From: Mactromeris polynyma
Lineage: Eukaryota; Mollusca; Bivalvia; Venerida; Mactridae
DNA: 64,000 bases
NCBI GenBank assembly: GCA_032209605.1
Contig: JASFXZ010000095.1
Span: 338,635-402,634 of the forward strand
Direction of reading: 5' to 3'
Shown here: piece after piece, positions 38,642-49,891 of the stretch
Layout of the letters: every line of letters begins with the position of its first letter
Numbering within the stretch: position 1 is the stretch's first letter
Position numbers and translations under genes: made by a program
The notes under the pieces: generated by a model
Seen by the model: the letters and a program-made list of their open reading frames with translations, nothing else
Databases searched by the model: none
What the model was told of the DNA's origin: nothing

Positions 38642-40345
38642 TGTCCCCTCCCTGTGTTTAATTCTTTATTCCATTTGCTCCAGTTTTGCGTCCCCATTCG
38701 ATGTTTACTTCCTGGTCCATTTGCTACAGTTTTGCATCCCCTCTCAATGTTTACTTCCTGGTCCATTTGCTACAGTTTTGCATCCCCTCTCAATGTTTAC
38801 TTCCTGGTCCATTTGCTACAGTTTTGCATCCCCTCTCAATGTTTACTTCCTGGTCCATTTGCTACAGTTTTGCATCCCCTCTCAATGTTTACTTCCTGGT
38901 CCATTTGCTACAGTTTTGCATCCCCTCTCAATGTTTACTTCCTGGTCCATTTGCTACAGTTTTGCATCCCCTCTCAATGTTTACTTCCTGGTCCATTTGC
39001 TACAGTTTTGCATCCCCTCTCGATGTTTACTTCCTGGTCCATTTGCTACAGTTTTGCATCCCCTCTCGATGTTTACTTCCTGGTCCATTTGCTACAGTTT
39101 TGCATCCCCTCTCAATGTTTACTTCTTGGTCCATTTGCTCCAGTTTTGCGTCCCCATTCGATGTTTACTTCCTGGTCCATTTGCTCCAGTTTTGCATCCC
39201 CTCTCGATGTTTACTTCCTGGTCCATTTGCTACAGTTTTGCATCCCCTCTCAATGATTACTTCCTGGTCCATTTGCTACAGTTTTGCATCCCCTCTCAAT
39301 GATTACTTCCTGGTCCATTTGCTACAGTTTTGCATCCCCTCTCAATGATTACTTCCTGGTCCATTTGCTACAGTTTTGCATCCCCTCTCAATGATTACTT
39401 CCTGGTCCATTTGCTACAGTTTTGCATCCCCTGTCGATGTTTACTTCCTGGTCCATTTGCTACAGTTTTGCATCCCCTCTCGATGTTTACTTCCTGGTCC
39501 ATTTGCTCCAGTTTTGCATCCCCTCTCGATGTTTACTTCCTGGTCCATTTGCTACAGTTTTGCATCCCCTCTCGATGTTTACTTCCTGGTCCATTTGCTA
39601 CAGTTTTGCATCCCCTCTCGATGTTTACTTCCTGGTCCATTTGCTCCAGTTTTGCATCCCCTCTCGATGTTTACTTCCTGGTCCATTTGCTACAGTTTTG
39701 CATCCCCTCTCGATGTTTACTTCCTGGTCCATTTGCTACAGTTTTGCATCCCCTCTCGATGTTTACTTCCTGGTCCATTTGCTACAGTTTTGCATCCCCT
39801 CTCGATGTTTACTTCCTGGTCCATTTGCTCCAGTTTTGCATCCCCTCTCGATGTTTACTTCCTGGTCCATTTGCTACAGTTTTGCATCCCCTCTCGATGT
39901 TTACTTCCTGGTCCATTTGCTACAGTTTTGCATCCCCTCTCGATGTTTACTTCCTGGTCCAATTTCTACAGTTTTGCATCCCCTCTCGATGTTTACTTCC
40001 TGGTCCATTTGCTACAGTTTTGCATCCCCTCTCGATGTTTACTTCCTGGTCCATTTGCTCCAGTTTTGCATCCCCTCTCGATGTTTACTTCCTGGTCCAT
40101 TTGCTACAGTTTTGCATCCCCTCTCGATGTTTACTTCCTGGTCCAATTTCTACAGTTTTGCATCCCCTCTCGATGTTTACTTCCTGGTCCATTTGCTACA
40201 GTTTTGCATCCCCTCTCGATGTTTACTTCCTGGTCCATTTGCTCCAGTTTTGCATCCCCTCTCGATGTTTACTTCCTGGTCCATTTGCTACAGTTTTGCA
40301 TCCCCTCTCGATGTTTACTTCCTGGTCCAATTTCTACAGTTTTTG
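38642..40345. repeat. Tandem array, 46-bp unit, ~37 copies, with 184-bp higher-order unit
   Basis: The unit begins 'gttttgcatcccctctcgat', continues 'gtttacttcctggtccattt' and ends 'gctaca'. Left units carry 'ctcaatg', a middle block carries 'caatgatt', and the right block 'ctcgatg', showing local homogenisation. At the right end the variant 'aatttctaca' recurs at 39961, 40145 and 40329, exactly 184 bp (four units) apart. Since 46 is not a multiple of three and the unit lacks plus-strand stops, all three plus frames are open for 190-358 codons and cycle through the same 46-residue peptide. I do not call these as genes. Confidence 0.95.
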
Positions 40346-41699
40346 CTGGGTGTTGGGGAAAGTGGAAATCAGATGTTGGTCATTAATGTTAGAACGACAT
40401 GAATAAGGTACTGTCTTATGCCTAGGTAAGTTGAGGCAGTTTACATGCAAAGTAAGGGCAAAAACCTTGAGAGCATGTACGCCATGCTGTGCGGGCCCCA
40501 CGAAGTTTCAAAGAGTTTAACCCGTAGGGACGCCGTATAGCCCATGTCTGAAAGTTGAGCATGGACAAGTTTCATGTCTCGGTCAGAAGACACCGACAGA
40601 TGATCCCGGGCCCGTTGGACTTGGGAAACCGTACGGACCTATGGTCCGTGTGAAGTCCTTACGCCGGGAGGTTCGTGTGACGGAAGCATTAGGAATTAAG
40701 GCGCAGACACCGGTAACCAGATATCAACTAGAAGAGGTTTATAACTTATAAACATCATGTCTTAGCTTAACATCACCAGACAACGGAAATTAGACCCATA
40801 ACAACTCTCTCTCTCTCTCTCAATACTTTGGAGAAGAGCAAAGCGCAGACATAAATCTATTATTACTTTGGCACACTACGAAGTGAAATACCTTTTTGTT
40901 TCAATTAGTCTCTTTGCCGCATGTTATTATCTTTCTGATTGTGAATAGTTTGTTCTCTATCGCTGGTTTTCCCGAGGTCACGTGTCATGCTGAAGGTGTT
41001 GGAAGTCTAGAACTACTCGGACACCTCAATTAACTTTGCGGAGTTAGTTACCCTTTAAATGTTGGCAGCTCTTCTTGGTGTGTCGACAAGGTAACAAATT
41101 GCTATGTACAATTTCACGATTTGTTGGCAAGTATTCCACCTAATAGTGTAACATCTACATTTCACAGACTGAGAGAAATATCCAATTATGGGAATTTTAC
41201 ATAAGATATATTTCAATATATTGATGAAGCAGTCTGCAATACTGACAAAATAAGACTACCCCAAAGGATAGTATTTTTGTGTGCTTATTTTCGTTAAAAA
41301 TAAAACAACGTGGATTAGACCAGGTAGAAATGCGTTGTGTTATATATCCGATTTTTTTAGAAAGAGATATCACTAACTGTTCACTTGCCTGACTTCTTTT
41401 TAAATGACCAAAGGACTTAGACAATGTCTACGCGTTAAAAGATATCTTATGATTTACAGGAATTTTTTTGAATTACATGTATAACAAAACTTTCACATTT
41501 TTAAGCGATCTGATTTGTCTAAGATAGTAAAACAAGGTCACCCAACAATTTAATTGATTCATCAATTGTCTTGTGTTTGACTTATGTTGGTAATGTCAGT
41601 TACAGAGACAGCATGAATATAATCATCCATCAGGCGAGGAAGTCTGTACATGTAACTGACTCCAAAACAAACCATGTAAATAACAATAAAAGATATATT
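40346..41699. other. No gene recognised; contains a GC-rich patch at 40480-40720
   Basis: About 240 bp at 40480-40720 is clearly GC-richer than its surroundings (for example 'gatcccgggcccgttggact') and contains the palindrome 'ggacctatggtcc'. Stops interrupt the frames I read. A (CT)n run lies at about 40807-40822. The 75-aa minus-strand frame at 41197-41424 is not recognised. Confidence 0.45.
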
Positions 41700-42000
41700 A
41701 AATTGTTCTAGGGAACGCCACATGCACAAGACAATGCCTCACCTCACAGACCCTTAAGAAAACAACAGTCTACAAAACATTAGGCACTGAGGAGATACAA
41801 GTGGATATATGGGAATATGGGTGCAAGGGTTAACATGTATGGGAATATGGGTACAAGGGTTAACATGTATGGGAAAAGAGGTGCAATGAATGGTCTGGCC
41901 GACCATAAAGAACAATTATAAGGAAAGGTTAGCGAGACAACTATAGGGGGTATTACTAAATGGATGAAATGCATCACGACACAGGTTAAGAAAGTCAGTA
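41700..42000 (+). repeat. Family B dispersed repeat with internal 30-bp expansion
   Basis: Starts 'ttctagggaacgccacatgc', with 'cacaagacaatgcctcacct', 'aggcactgaggag', 'gcaatgaatggtctggccga' and the end 'aagtcagtaataaaaggta'. The family's 'caagggtaaacatg..gggaa' segment is repeated about 2.7 times here as a 30-bp unit ('tatgggaatatgggtacaag', then 'ggttaacatg') at 41807-41885. The 65-aa minus-strand frame is repeat-derived. Confidence 0.75.
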
Positions 42001-43313
42001 ATAAAAGGTAAAGAACAATTAAAGACTTAAACTTAAAGCACCATTTAATTATCTCCTGTCATAGCGAAATATTCGCGCTTCAAACTGATATCATATACAA
42101 AAGCACGTGATTGCTGTTGACAAATGGAGTTCCTTAAATAAAATGTCATTAAATCCTGCAACAACAGATTGTATGGTCATTCATTTCAACCACACAGAAA
42201 TTACGCTACGTTTCACGATCAGTTCACTGTGACTTGACAAATAACGTACAGAAATCACTTTGCTTTTGATATATACATTAGTTTCCAATTAAAAAATGCG
42301 AACACAATACTTATGGAAACAAACTTTTGTCTTATTGCTTAAATTGCATGAAGAAAATGCCTTATATGTTAAGTATGTATTGCATGGGGAATGCGAGTGA
42401 GGTCGAAATCTGAAATAAGAAGAAATGAAAAGTACAGAAAGAATAGTACTTTGAAGACCTTGTATATCGTTGTTTTGTTTTTCTTGTATTCTTGTCAAAG
42501 TTATAGACGACTCTGTCGGGGCGTTCATTTTGGCTGTAGTCCTTATCATCAATTGATTAATATCAGTCGTGTTTGTTTTGAAAAGTTTACTTATACTACC
42601 ATCAGTTCTGAGACAGCCACATTTTTATTGGACATGTTCGTGTACATGATTGGTTTCTTGACAGTTCGAAAGAAATATTAGCAGACAGAAATGTAAGGGA
42701 TTAAATCATTTTGAAAGTAAGCGAGAAATGAGATATTGGAATTCATATGTAGAGTTCTCAATGTCACAAAGCAGCCTAAAGGAGATTAAACAAATGTAAT
42801 ACTACGTGTTACGGGGTCACGTGTGACGGGGTCACGTGTGATGGGGTCATGTAAAATCCAGAAACAAACTGTAAAACACGACGTACACAGAGCTCGTGGT
42901 TAACTGTACTCGAAAAGAAATCGATGTTGGTAATTTCTACAGTGGTTTGATTACTTTAATTAGAGTGTTTGTAGTTTAAACCATCAACAAAACGATTAAA
43001 TCCTTAATTGAATTCGTGTTAACTTTAACTGAATTGCTTTAAACATGGATATTACGGTGCAAACTTTATAAAAGCGCACTTTGATTGACAGCAGCCGAAA
43101 ATGAACGCATTCTATAATGGTTCACGCGAGTGGAAATCGTTTATTTCTATTTCTAAATGTCGATTTACCATGTTATCGGACAAGGTGCTGAAGTATTTGA
43201 CGTAAGTGATGAAATTTTATAATTAGTGAAAAAGCGAATGAAACTGAAACGAAACAATTTATGCAACACTTTAACACACTTTGCAGTATTGGGTTCCAAG
43301 AATGTATGCCACC
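42001..43313. other. No gene recognised
   Basis: A 15-bp motif 'gtgtgacggggtcac' is repeated about three times at 42806-42852. A 96-aa plus-strand frame (42391-42681) and an 87-aa minus-strand frame overlap each other; neither shows a domain. Confidence 0.4.
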
Positions 43314-43645
43314 ATTTTTTCGGCGCAGCCGTACTAACATGGTTTTGCTATATGCATGTCAGTGTTGTGTAAACCAATCAACTTTTACGTGAACCACCAA
43401 GGCAATTTATCTTCAACCGAACAACGTTTGTAACCTTGACGCGGATTGGTTAACCTATCGATAAAGGGTATGTTACCTTGCCAAAATCCACAGAATTTCC
43501 GAAATTTCACCGGGTGAATTTACCTAAATCCATATTGGATCTGGAGTGACCAGCAATCGTAACATCTCTGCATTTTCTTATGTTGCACAACAAATCTTAA
43601 CCTTCAAATTGCGCCGACCATTTCTTTCAAGATATTTCTTGTTAG
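43314..43645 (+). repeat. Family A dispersed repeat, short form, complete ends
   Basis: Begins 'ccattttttcggcgcagccg' and ends 'gcgccgaccatttctttcaa' with 'gatatttcttgtt'. It shares its internal deletion junction ('ggttaacctatcgataaagg' through 'atattggatctggagtgacc') with the inverted copy at 27004-27302, so these two belong to one subfamily. Confidence 0.8.
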
Positions 43646-44039
43646 TTTTGTTTTATTGCTGTATTATTGTAACTTTTGTAAACAGTTGATGTTTCTGTAA
43701 AAAATGTCACATAAGCTGCAAATTTGTTGGAATCAACCTATGTGTGTGTAATATAATACATGTACATGAACATATCCAGTGTATGTACATCATGTAATCT
43801 TTAATATTTTATTATTGTTAACATAATAATTAGTTGCATACTTATTATAATGTATACATTATTATGCAGAATTATGACACTTTGGTCTACAAACATGTTT
43901 AAATGACTGTACATTGTGTAATATCCGCAACTGTGTTTGAAATATCCTGTACATACATGTATGTGTAAATACGTTGTCCTCATTGACCGCGAGGCTTAAT
44001 GGATTATGAAATAAATTAGATCATATGTATCGATAAAAT

Positions 44040-44338
44040 AGGGATGTCAATATTCGGTTATTTTGAAGTATTCAATATCACATTTAATTGAACAGACAGT
44101 TGCAATCTATTTGAATACAGCAATGTTAAAACACAGTGTTCAGTACAATAACAACATCATTTATCTGTCGATTTATATATCCCTAAATTCTCGAACACTC
44201 AAAGAGTTTTCCGATTGTCATTTGAAACAAAATGAAAAGTAGATGTTTTTATAAAAAATAACGATTAACCGGTTAGTGATTTTACTAACCGATAACCGCA
44301 TGTTCGAACGGTCAACCGGTTAATCGTTTACATCCCTA
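44040..44338. mobile_element. hAT-like MITE (AGGGATGT termini)
   Basis: The left end 'agggatgtcaatattcggtt' and the reverse complement of the right end 'agggatgtaaacgattaacc' share the terminal AGGGATGT. Inner sequences contain CCGGTTAACC-type motifs. About 300 bp with no coding capacity. The terminal motif resembles hAT non-autonomous elements. A clean 8-bp target duplication is not evident. Confidence 0.6.
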
Positions 44339-44384
44339 CAATAAACACATTGGCAATGTCATACTCCCCCAATTTTTACCATCA

Positions 44385-45100
44385 TCCACAAGCGTGTATA
44401 TATATCCGGCACATCGATCAGTACGTATGCCCCTTATCAGCACGTAGATTTATCCACATCTGATAAATCTGCAAAATGTGCTTTATTCCTTTATTTGCCA
44501 CCATTGCATGAGATGAAGCCACTCAATTAATTAACAGCAAATACGTCATGCAAATAAAGTCTATACTTTTAGTTTTATTGATCAAGGAACGCAAGCGCTT
44601 GCAGGATAATACTTAAGGAATAAAAAGTACCAACATGCAGCTGTTGTATCACTGCTTAATATTATTTTTAAGATGCATCTTGTTTCGTATAATAAGCGGC
44701 TTACATCGAATTGAAGTCAAATTTAATGTACGCTCGTATATATATGTTGATTCAGAATCTTGCTCAAAAACATTTACAAGAATTCTTGTAATGCCAGTTT
44801 TGTATTAAACGTCAAAATAATGTCAGATTCTTTAAACATGCTGATCCATATTTGTTGATGAGTCTTACATGTAAGTGTTGTAGACGATGTACGTTGTACA
44901 AGTCTCAATACAATGTCTGTTCTGTTCTGTTCTTATCTCGTGACTTAAAGCATTACTTGCAGTGAATCATATTTGATTTCAAATGTTAATGCATTAATTG
45001 TTGAAGTGTTAAAATATGCAGGACTATCATGACGTAGACAGCTGTACCAATAACGGCATATCAGCGGTGATTACCTGAACGCACCATTCAGCTGATAGAG
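44385..45100 (+). repeat. Family C dispersed element, copy 3 (partial)
   Basis: Shares 'ggcacatcgatcagtac', 'aatctgcaaaatgtg.ttta', 'cattgcatgagatgaagcca' and 'caaataaagtctatac' with copies 1 and 2. Further right, 'agtgaatcatatttgatttc' (about 44960) is a diverged match to the right-hand block. The interior is shorter than in copy 2. Confidence 0.55.
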
Positions 45101-45687
45101 CTACTGATTTTACATCTAAACGTACCACTATGTTCTAGGCGATGAAATCGTCAATGTACACTGGTAGGCTATGTACATTGGTATTGAAGTAGTTTGAACG
45201 TCTGAAGGGAGTAAGAAAAGTGAACGAGAAAGTTTTAATTCACCACCAACCATGCGTTCGACGTCTGGCATTGATGATTATTGCACTTTATAGCCTCATT
45301 GGGGATAACCAATTACGATGATGTTGAGGTTTTACGTATTTACTTAATTTAAACTCGATTTATGACTGCTAGAATTTCTGTAAAGACTTATAGTGCGTGC
45401 ACTGTTTTCCTGCAAATGCTTTTCATTACGCTCCATACTTTTAATCCAGCGTCTGGTCATTTCTTTTTGGCTGTTGGGTACATAACCACACGCCATCGGC
45501 TTAACATATACATTAAACTTTGATGAATGCTTATCCCGACTAGACTTAAAGTTTCATTTACCGAACGCACTTGAAACAATGTACATTTAGATGTAAGTTA
45601 ATGTATTTTCATAATATGTTAAATGTGATGTTACGGGAAGGCCAAATAAGATTTGATTATTAAAACAACATTTAATCATCTTGTTAT
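45101..45687. other. No gene recognised
   Basis: No array, repeat family or open frame of note up to the 25/50-bp array. Confidence 0.35.
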
Positions 45688-46738
45688 TTCAAACGCTGGT
45701 TAAACTTGTTATTTCGAACACGATGTCATCATGTTATTCCAAACAACGTGTCCTTTTGTTATTTCGAACACGATGTCATCATATTATTTCAAACACCGTG
45801 TTGTCTTGTTATTTCGAACACGATGTCATCATATTATTTCAAACACCGTGTTGTCTTGTTATTGCGAACACGATGTCATCATGTTATTTCAAACACCGTG
45901 TTGTCTTGTTATTTCGAACACGATGTCATCATATTATTTCAAACACCGTGTTGTCTTGTTATTGCGAACACGATGTCATCATATTATTTCAAACACCGTG
46001 TTGTCTTGTTATTGCGAACACGATGGCATTATATTATTTCAAACACCGTGTTGTCTTGTTATTGCGAACACGATGTCATTATATTATTTCAAACACCGTG
46101 TTGTCTTGTTATTGCGAACACGATGTCATCATATTATTTCAAACACCGTGTTGTCTTGTTATTGCGAACACGATGTCATCATATTATTTCAAACACCGTG
46201 TTGTTTTGTTATTGCGAACACGATGTCATCATGTTATTACAAACACCGTGTCCTTTTGTTATTTCGAACACGATGTCATCATATTATTTCAAACACCGTG
46301 TTGTCTTGTTATTGCGAACACGATGTCATCATATTATTTCAAACACTGTGTTGTTTTGTTATTGCGAACACGATGTCATCATGTTATTACAAACACCGTG
46401 TCCTTTTGTTATTTCGAACACGATGTCATCATATTATTTCAAACACCGTGTTGTCTTGTTATTGCGAACACGATGTCATCATATTATTTCAAACACCGTG
46501 TAATTTTGTTATTGCGAACACGATGTCATTATGTTATTACAAATACCGTTTCGTCTTGTTATTGCGAACACGTACTATCCTGTTATTGCGGACGCGTACC
46601 ACCATGTTATTGCGAACACGTACAATCATGTTATTGTGAACACGTACCATCATGTTATTTCAAACTCCTTGTTGTCTTGTTATTTCCAACACGTTGCCAT
46701 CATTTATTCCAAAAACCTTGTTGTCTTGTTATGACAAG
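45688..46738. repeat. Tandem array, 25-bp unit organised as 50-bp dimers, ~42 units
   Basis: Two alternating 25-bp half-units: 'gttatttcgaacacgatgtc' plus 'atcat', and 'attatttcaaacaccgtgtt' plus 'gtctt'. The dimer is regular from about 45730 to 46520, then decays with 'cgtaccaccatgttattgcg'-type units. The first half-unit has a recurrent g/t variant (attgcg or atttcg). All three plus frames are open (265-356 codons) because the unit has no stop and its length is not divisible by three. These frames are products of the repeat, not genes. Confidence 0.95.
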
Positions 46739-47372
46739 AACCCCAAAATGAAGCCCGTCTGAGCTGCTTCAATTTGTGCTTGCAGCGTAATCTCTTTAAC
46801 ACGCTCGCGTCGAGACAGCTTCATGTCAGGTTAGGATTGTATTACATCAAGCTATTGGTCCGTTAAGGTCTCCTAGGGATTTTATACACCGCCAAGTAAA
46901 TATATCACATGGAGTAGGTAATATATTAAATTACTTAAAACACGTATTTGATGTCCTATGAGAATTCACGATATTTATTGAAGTGACAAAGTCGAAAAGA
47001 AACTAATATGACGTTACGCATACATAAAAGTGAAAATGGTATTTGCAGCCGCCGTGTGCGTGAACTCGAAGTTATTATATCAAATAGCAGACTGCAAGCG
47101 GAATTAAGAAATGTTTTCATATGAATTATGAACAGACATGCAAATAGACTGGTCTTATACATTCGGGAACAGACTTTTCGGGATAACACTGCGCTCATTT
47201 AATCTTCATCTTCAAACGAACGATAACTTTCAGTGAAATAAATAAATAGCCAATCTGGACACCCGAGTTGAGCAAAAGTATCAAACAAACTTCTATTTTT
47301 TAAATGGTCGGCGCAGTCTGAATCAAGTACATTTGTTGTAATCTGTAGGCTGTGAATTGTTGTGTAACATAA
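46739..47372. other. No gene recognised; small family A tail fragment
   Basis: 'aatggtcggcgcagtctgaa' near 47303 is the reverse complement of the family A 3' block ('acagactgcgccgaccat'). Two short minus-strand frames (80 and 64 aa) have no recognisable features. Confidence 0.4.
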
Positions 47373-47902
47373 ATGAAGACAACTATAGTGCATAAATTCT
47401 CACATAATAATATGCCCACTTACTTTCATGATATAAGTTCTTCCACCCACAGTGCTACCTACTCATTAAGATCCACCACCCACAATGACATAGCACCCTT
47501 TTCCTTTAAATCAAATTATGGCAAACGAACATTCTCGTTTTATGCTCGTGAGGTATGGAACTCTATTCCTGTAAATATACGTCGTATATCTTATATACAG
47601 ATACATTCGAAAATAATTACAGGGAAGATTTAATGCTGAATAAATCATATTTCATTCTTGCATACATGTGTCTTATGTCAGGTGTCTGTGGTTGTTTTAT
47701 TTTCAGATCATCGTAACTTTTGATGATCTTATGTATCATTATAATTATGTTGTATGTATGAACATGTGTAGATGTGCAGATATATATTTTAATGTTGATG
47801 TCTTACATTGTTGTTTTTAAAGACCACATTGTAAAAAGGTTAGACATGTAGCTTATTGTGATATCTTCATGAAATAACGATATTATTATTATTATTATTA
47901 GT
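47373..47902 (+). mobile_element. Non-LTR retrotransposon (LINE) 3' end: ORF2 C-terminus and 3' UTR
   Basis: The plus frame 47373-47633 encodes 86 aa whose middle and end read as the C-terminal tail of a LINE reverse transcriptase polyprotein. It has a Leu/Arg-Ser-rich stretch, then NYGKRTFSFYAREVWNSIP, and ends HSKIITGKI before a stop. The [F/Y]xxxxxxxWNSLP pattern followed by a short hydrophobic/basic end is typical of CR1/Jockey/L2-like ORF2. An in-frame stop directly precedes the first Met, so upstream RT is lost. About 250 bp of 3' UTR follows and ends in an (ATT)n tail at 47881-47902. The 3' UTR start is shared with 18990-19090. Confidence 0.7.
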
Positions 47903-48166
47903 AGTATTATACAAAACAAACCAAAACAAAATGTTCAGTTTTTCTTTATTCGTTATTAAACTGAATCAAATCATTCTATGTTAGCACTTCCAGTACTTTG
48001 ATCATAAACGAGCTGGTGGGAGACCAATTCGTAGATATCGCATTCGGCCATTTCCGACATTGTTCAGGTAGGTCTTCGTGCGTTTCCGGCCATTTCCGTA
48101 GACAAAAAATAAACAAGCAGCATTTTCTTTTCAAATATAAGTATACAATAGACATTCCCACCACCT

Positions 48167-48470
48167 CTTTTTTGTTTGTATTTGCGTTTATTTATCGTCG
48201 CCACCGGTTTCCCATATGGGCGATGCCACCAGAAGAATGTTTAGTCATTTAATATGTTTTGAGGATAGTGCATGATACAGAAGATGCCCAAGTTCCAGAA
48301 GCACCCCTGGTTCTTTTACGTGCTCGATGTAAAGCATCATACACAGAACCTCGGTTTTTCAATGTCTCGTCCGAAAGACTGTTAGTACTGTCAGTGATGG
48401 AGCGGGGAATCGAACCTGCGATCACTGGATTACTAGTCCAGCGTGTTACCACTGGACCACGGATCCGATA
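48167..48470 (-). mobile_element. tRNA-derived SINE with target-site duplication
   Basis: The minus-strand head (48470 down to about 48399) is tRNA-like: A box TGGTCCAGTGG, perfect anticodon stem CTGGA/TCCAG around CTAGTAA (anticodon AGU, Thr-like, U33 present), and B box GGTTCGATTCC. A ~200-bp body follows, then an A-rich tail ('cgataaataaacgcaaatac', 'aaacaaaaaa') ending at 48167. The element is bracketed by CCCACCACCT (48157-48166) and CCCACCACCA (48471-48480), consistent with a target duplication. Acceptor and T stems are degenerate, so it is not a tRNA gene. Four overlapping 62-87-aa frames here are spurious. Confidence 0.8.
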
Positions 48471-48766
48471 CCCACCACCACCTAGTCAATACATCAGTGA
48501 ATCTTATGTTCAGAAATTTTAATTTAGCACTGTATGCGAAGTATTTCAAAGGAAAGCTTACGCGTGAATTTAACAACATAGTTTTAAAGTTTCGTAAGAA
48601 CTGGTTGTATAATGAAGTAGATACTCGTAAAAAAGAAAATATCATATCGAAAGTTTGTATATTTACCTCCATGTAGTAAATGTAATTTTCTACGTTTGAA
48701 TTTATGAATAAGAAGAAAATTAATTTCCTTGATTTGATGAAATGTCCAGTAGGTGGCGTGTTAGTT

Positions 48767-49132
48767 AGCTCTGTACGGGTGGTTTTAGGTCTGCACGGGT
48801 GGTTTTAGGTCTGCACGGGTAGTTTTAGGTTTGCACGGGTAGTTTTAGGTCTGCACGGGTAGTTTTAGGTCTGCACGGGTGGTTTTATGTCTGCACGGGT
48901 AGTTTTAGGTCTGCACGGGTAGTTTTAGGTCTGCACGGGTAGTTTTAGGTCTGCACGGGTGGTTTTAGGTCTGCACGGGTAGTTTTAGGTCTGCACGGGT
49001 AGTTTTAGGTCTGCACGGGTAGTTTTAGGTCTGCACGGGTGGTTTTAGGTCTGCACGGGTAGTTTTAGGTCTGCACGGGTGGTTTTAGGTCTGCATGGGT
49101 GGTTTTAGGTCTGCACGGATAGTTTTAGGCGT
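48767..49132. repeat. Tandem array, 20-bp unit, ~18 copies
   Basis: Unit 'ggtctgcacgggtagtttta' (20 bp), with a recurrent variant 'gggtggtttta'. It is GC-richer than its surroundings. Left and right boundary units are diverged ('ctctgtacgggtggtttt' and 'cacggatagttttaggcg'). Confidence 0.95.
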
Positions 49133-49498
49133 TAAATAGGTCATTGAGCTTTGGACGTTTCGGACAAACTATTATAACAAAATTAAATTGATGTTATTAA
49201 GCTGTTTGTTTGGATCACCAAAATGTAGTTAATATGATTGTTTATTTGTGACTGCGTATTGCCGAAGTTAAATGTGTAAAGTGTCAAAATGCTTTAAGTA
49301 AATGTTTATTATAGCATGGAGCATTAGAGAAGTAAAATGGTCACTTATTTCTGTTTTAATTCAGTATGAATGGATGTATAGTCTCTACTGTATGTATAAA
49401 TATGTAACAGTCAACGGCCGAGTGATATACGTACAGTCGTAATCAAATTCAATAAATGAATTTTGAATTGAAATTCATTTGTTTGTCAATTCTGAGCC

Positions 49499-49891
49499 AT
49501 GAAGTCTATAAAAGAAATATCCGTACCCTCGGGACATATTACGCAAATGATTCTTAGTTATATATTAGCGCAATCTTTTTCACACAAATATATAACTAAT
49601 ATTATTTATGAATGTCTAGCGCTCTTCGATATCGTCATGACAAAAAAGATTAGGAAAAACAAAACGACAAGCAGACTACGAAGACTGTTGAAGTTTTCAT
49701 TATGTTCGGATATAGCAAAAATGGGAACAACATGGCGTCTTCAGTGTAATATTAAACATGTTATAGCTTGTCGTTCGGTCTGTACTCCTCGTGTTTATTC
49801 TGGAAAAAGGGAACATCACGGTATGACTCCGTCATGCAGGACGATCAATGGTATGAGATGGAGTAAAAAATCAAGAATTGTATACAACTAA
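49499..49891 (+). CDS. Hypothetical ORF, 130 aa
   Basis: This is the longest open frame not made of a tandem repeat. The product has a hydrophobic first half (about residues 15-50) and a basic second half (KKIRKNKTTSRLRRLL near residue 53), with four Cys in the last 60 residues. I recognise no domain, and there is no convincing splice, promoter or poly(A) context. It follows the 20-bp array by 370 bp. It could be a chance frame, a decayed transposon fragment or a small gene; I favour chance or decay. Confidence 0.2.
   Translation: MKSIKEISVPSGHITQMILSYILAQSFSHKYITNIIYECLALFDIVMTKKIRKNKTTSRLRRLLKFSLCSDIAKMGTTWRLQCNIKHVIACRSVCTPRVYSGKREHHGMTPSCRTINGMRWSKKSRIVYN

Noticed and set aside
38561..40406. 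Six overlapping plus-strand open frames of 193-358 codons
   Set aside because: All are frame-shifted readings of the 46-bp tandem unit; peptide periodicity equals the DNA repeat and no domain is present.
45681..46751. Open frames of 356, 302 and 265 codons
   Set aside because: They are the three plus frames of the 25/50-bp array; all open equally, so there is no sign of a real reading frame.
48399..48470. Functional tRNA-Thr gene on the minus strand
   Set aside because: The acceptor and T stems are broken, and the sequence continues into a SINE body with an A-rich tail and target duplication.
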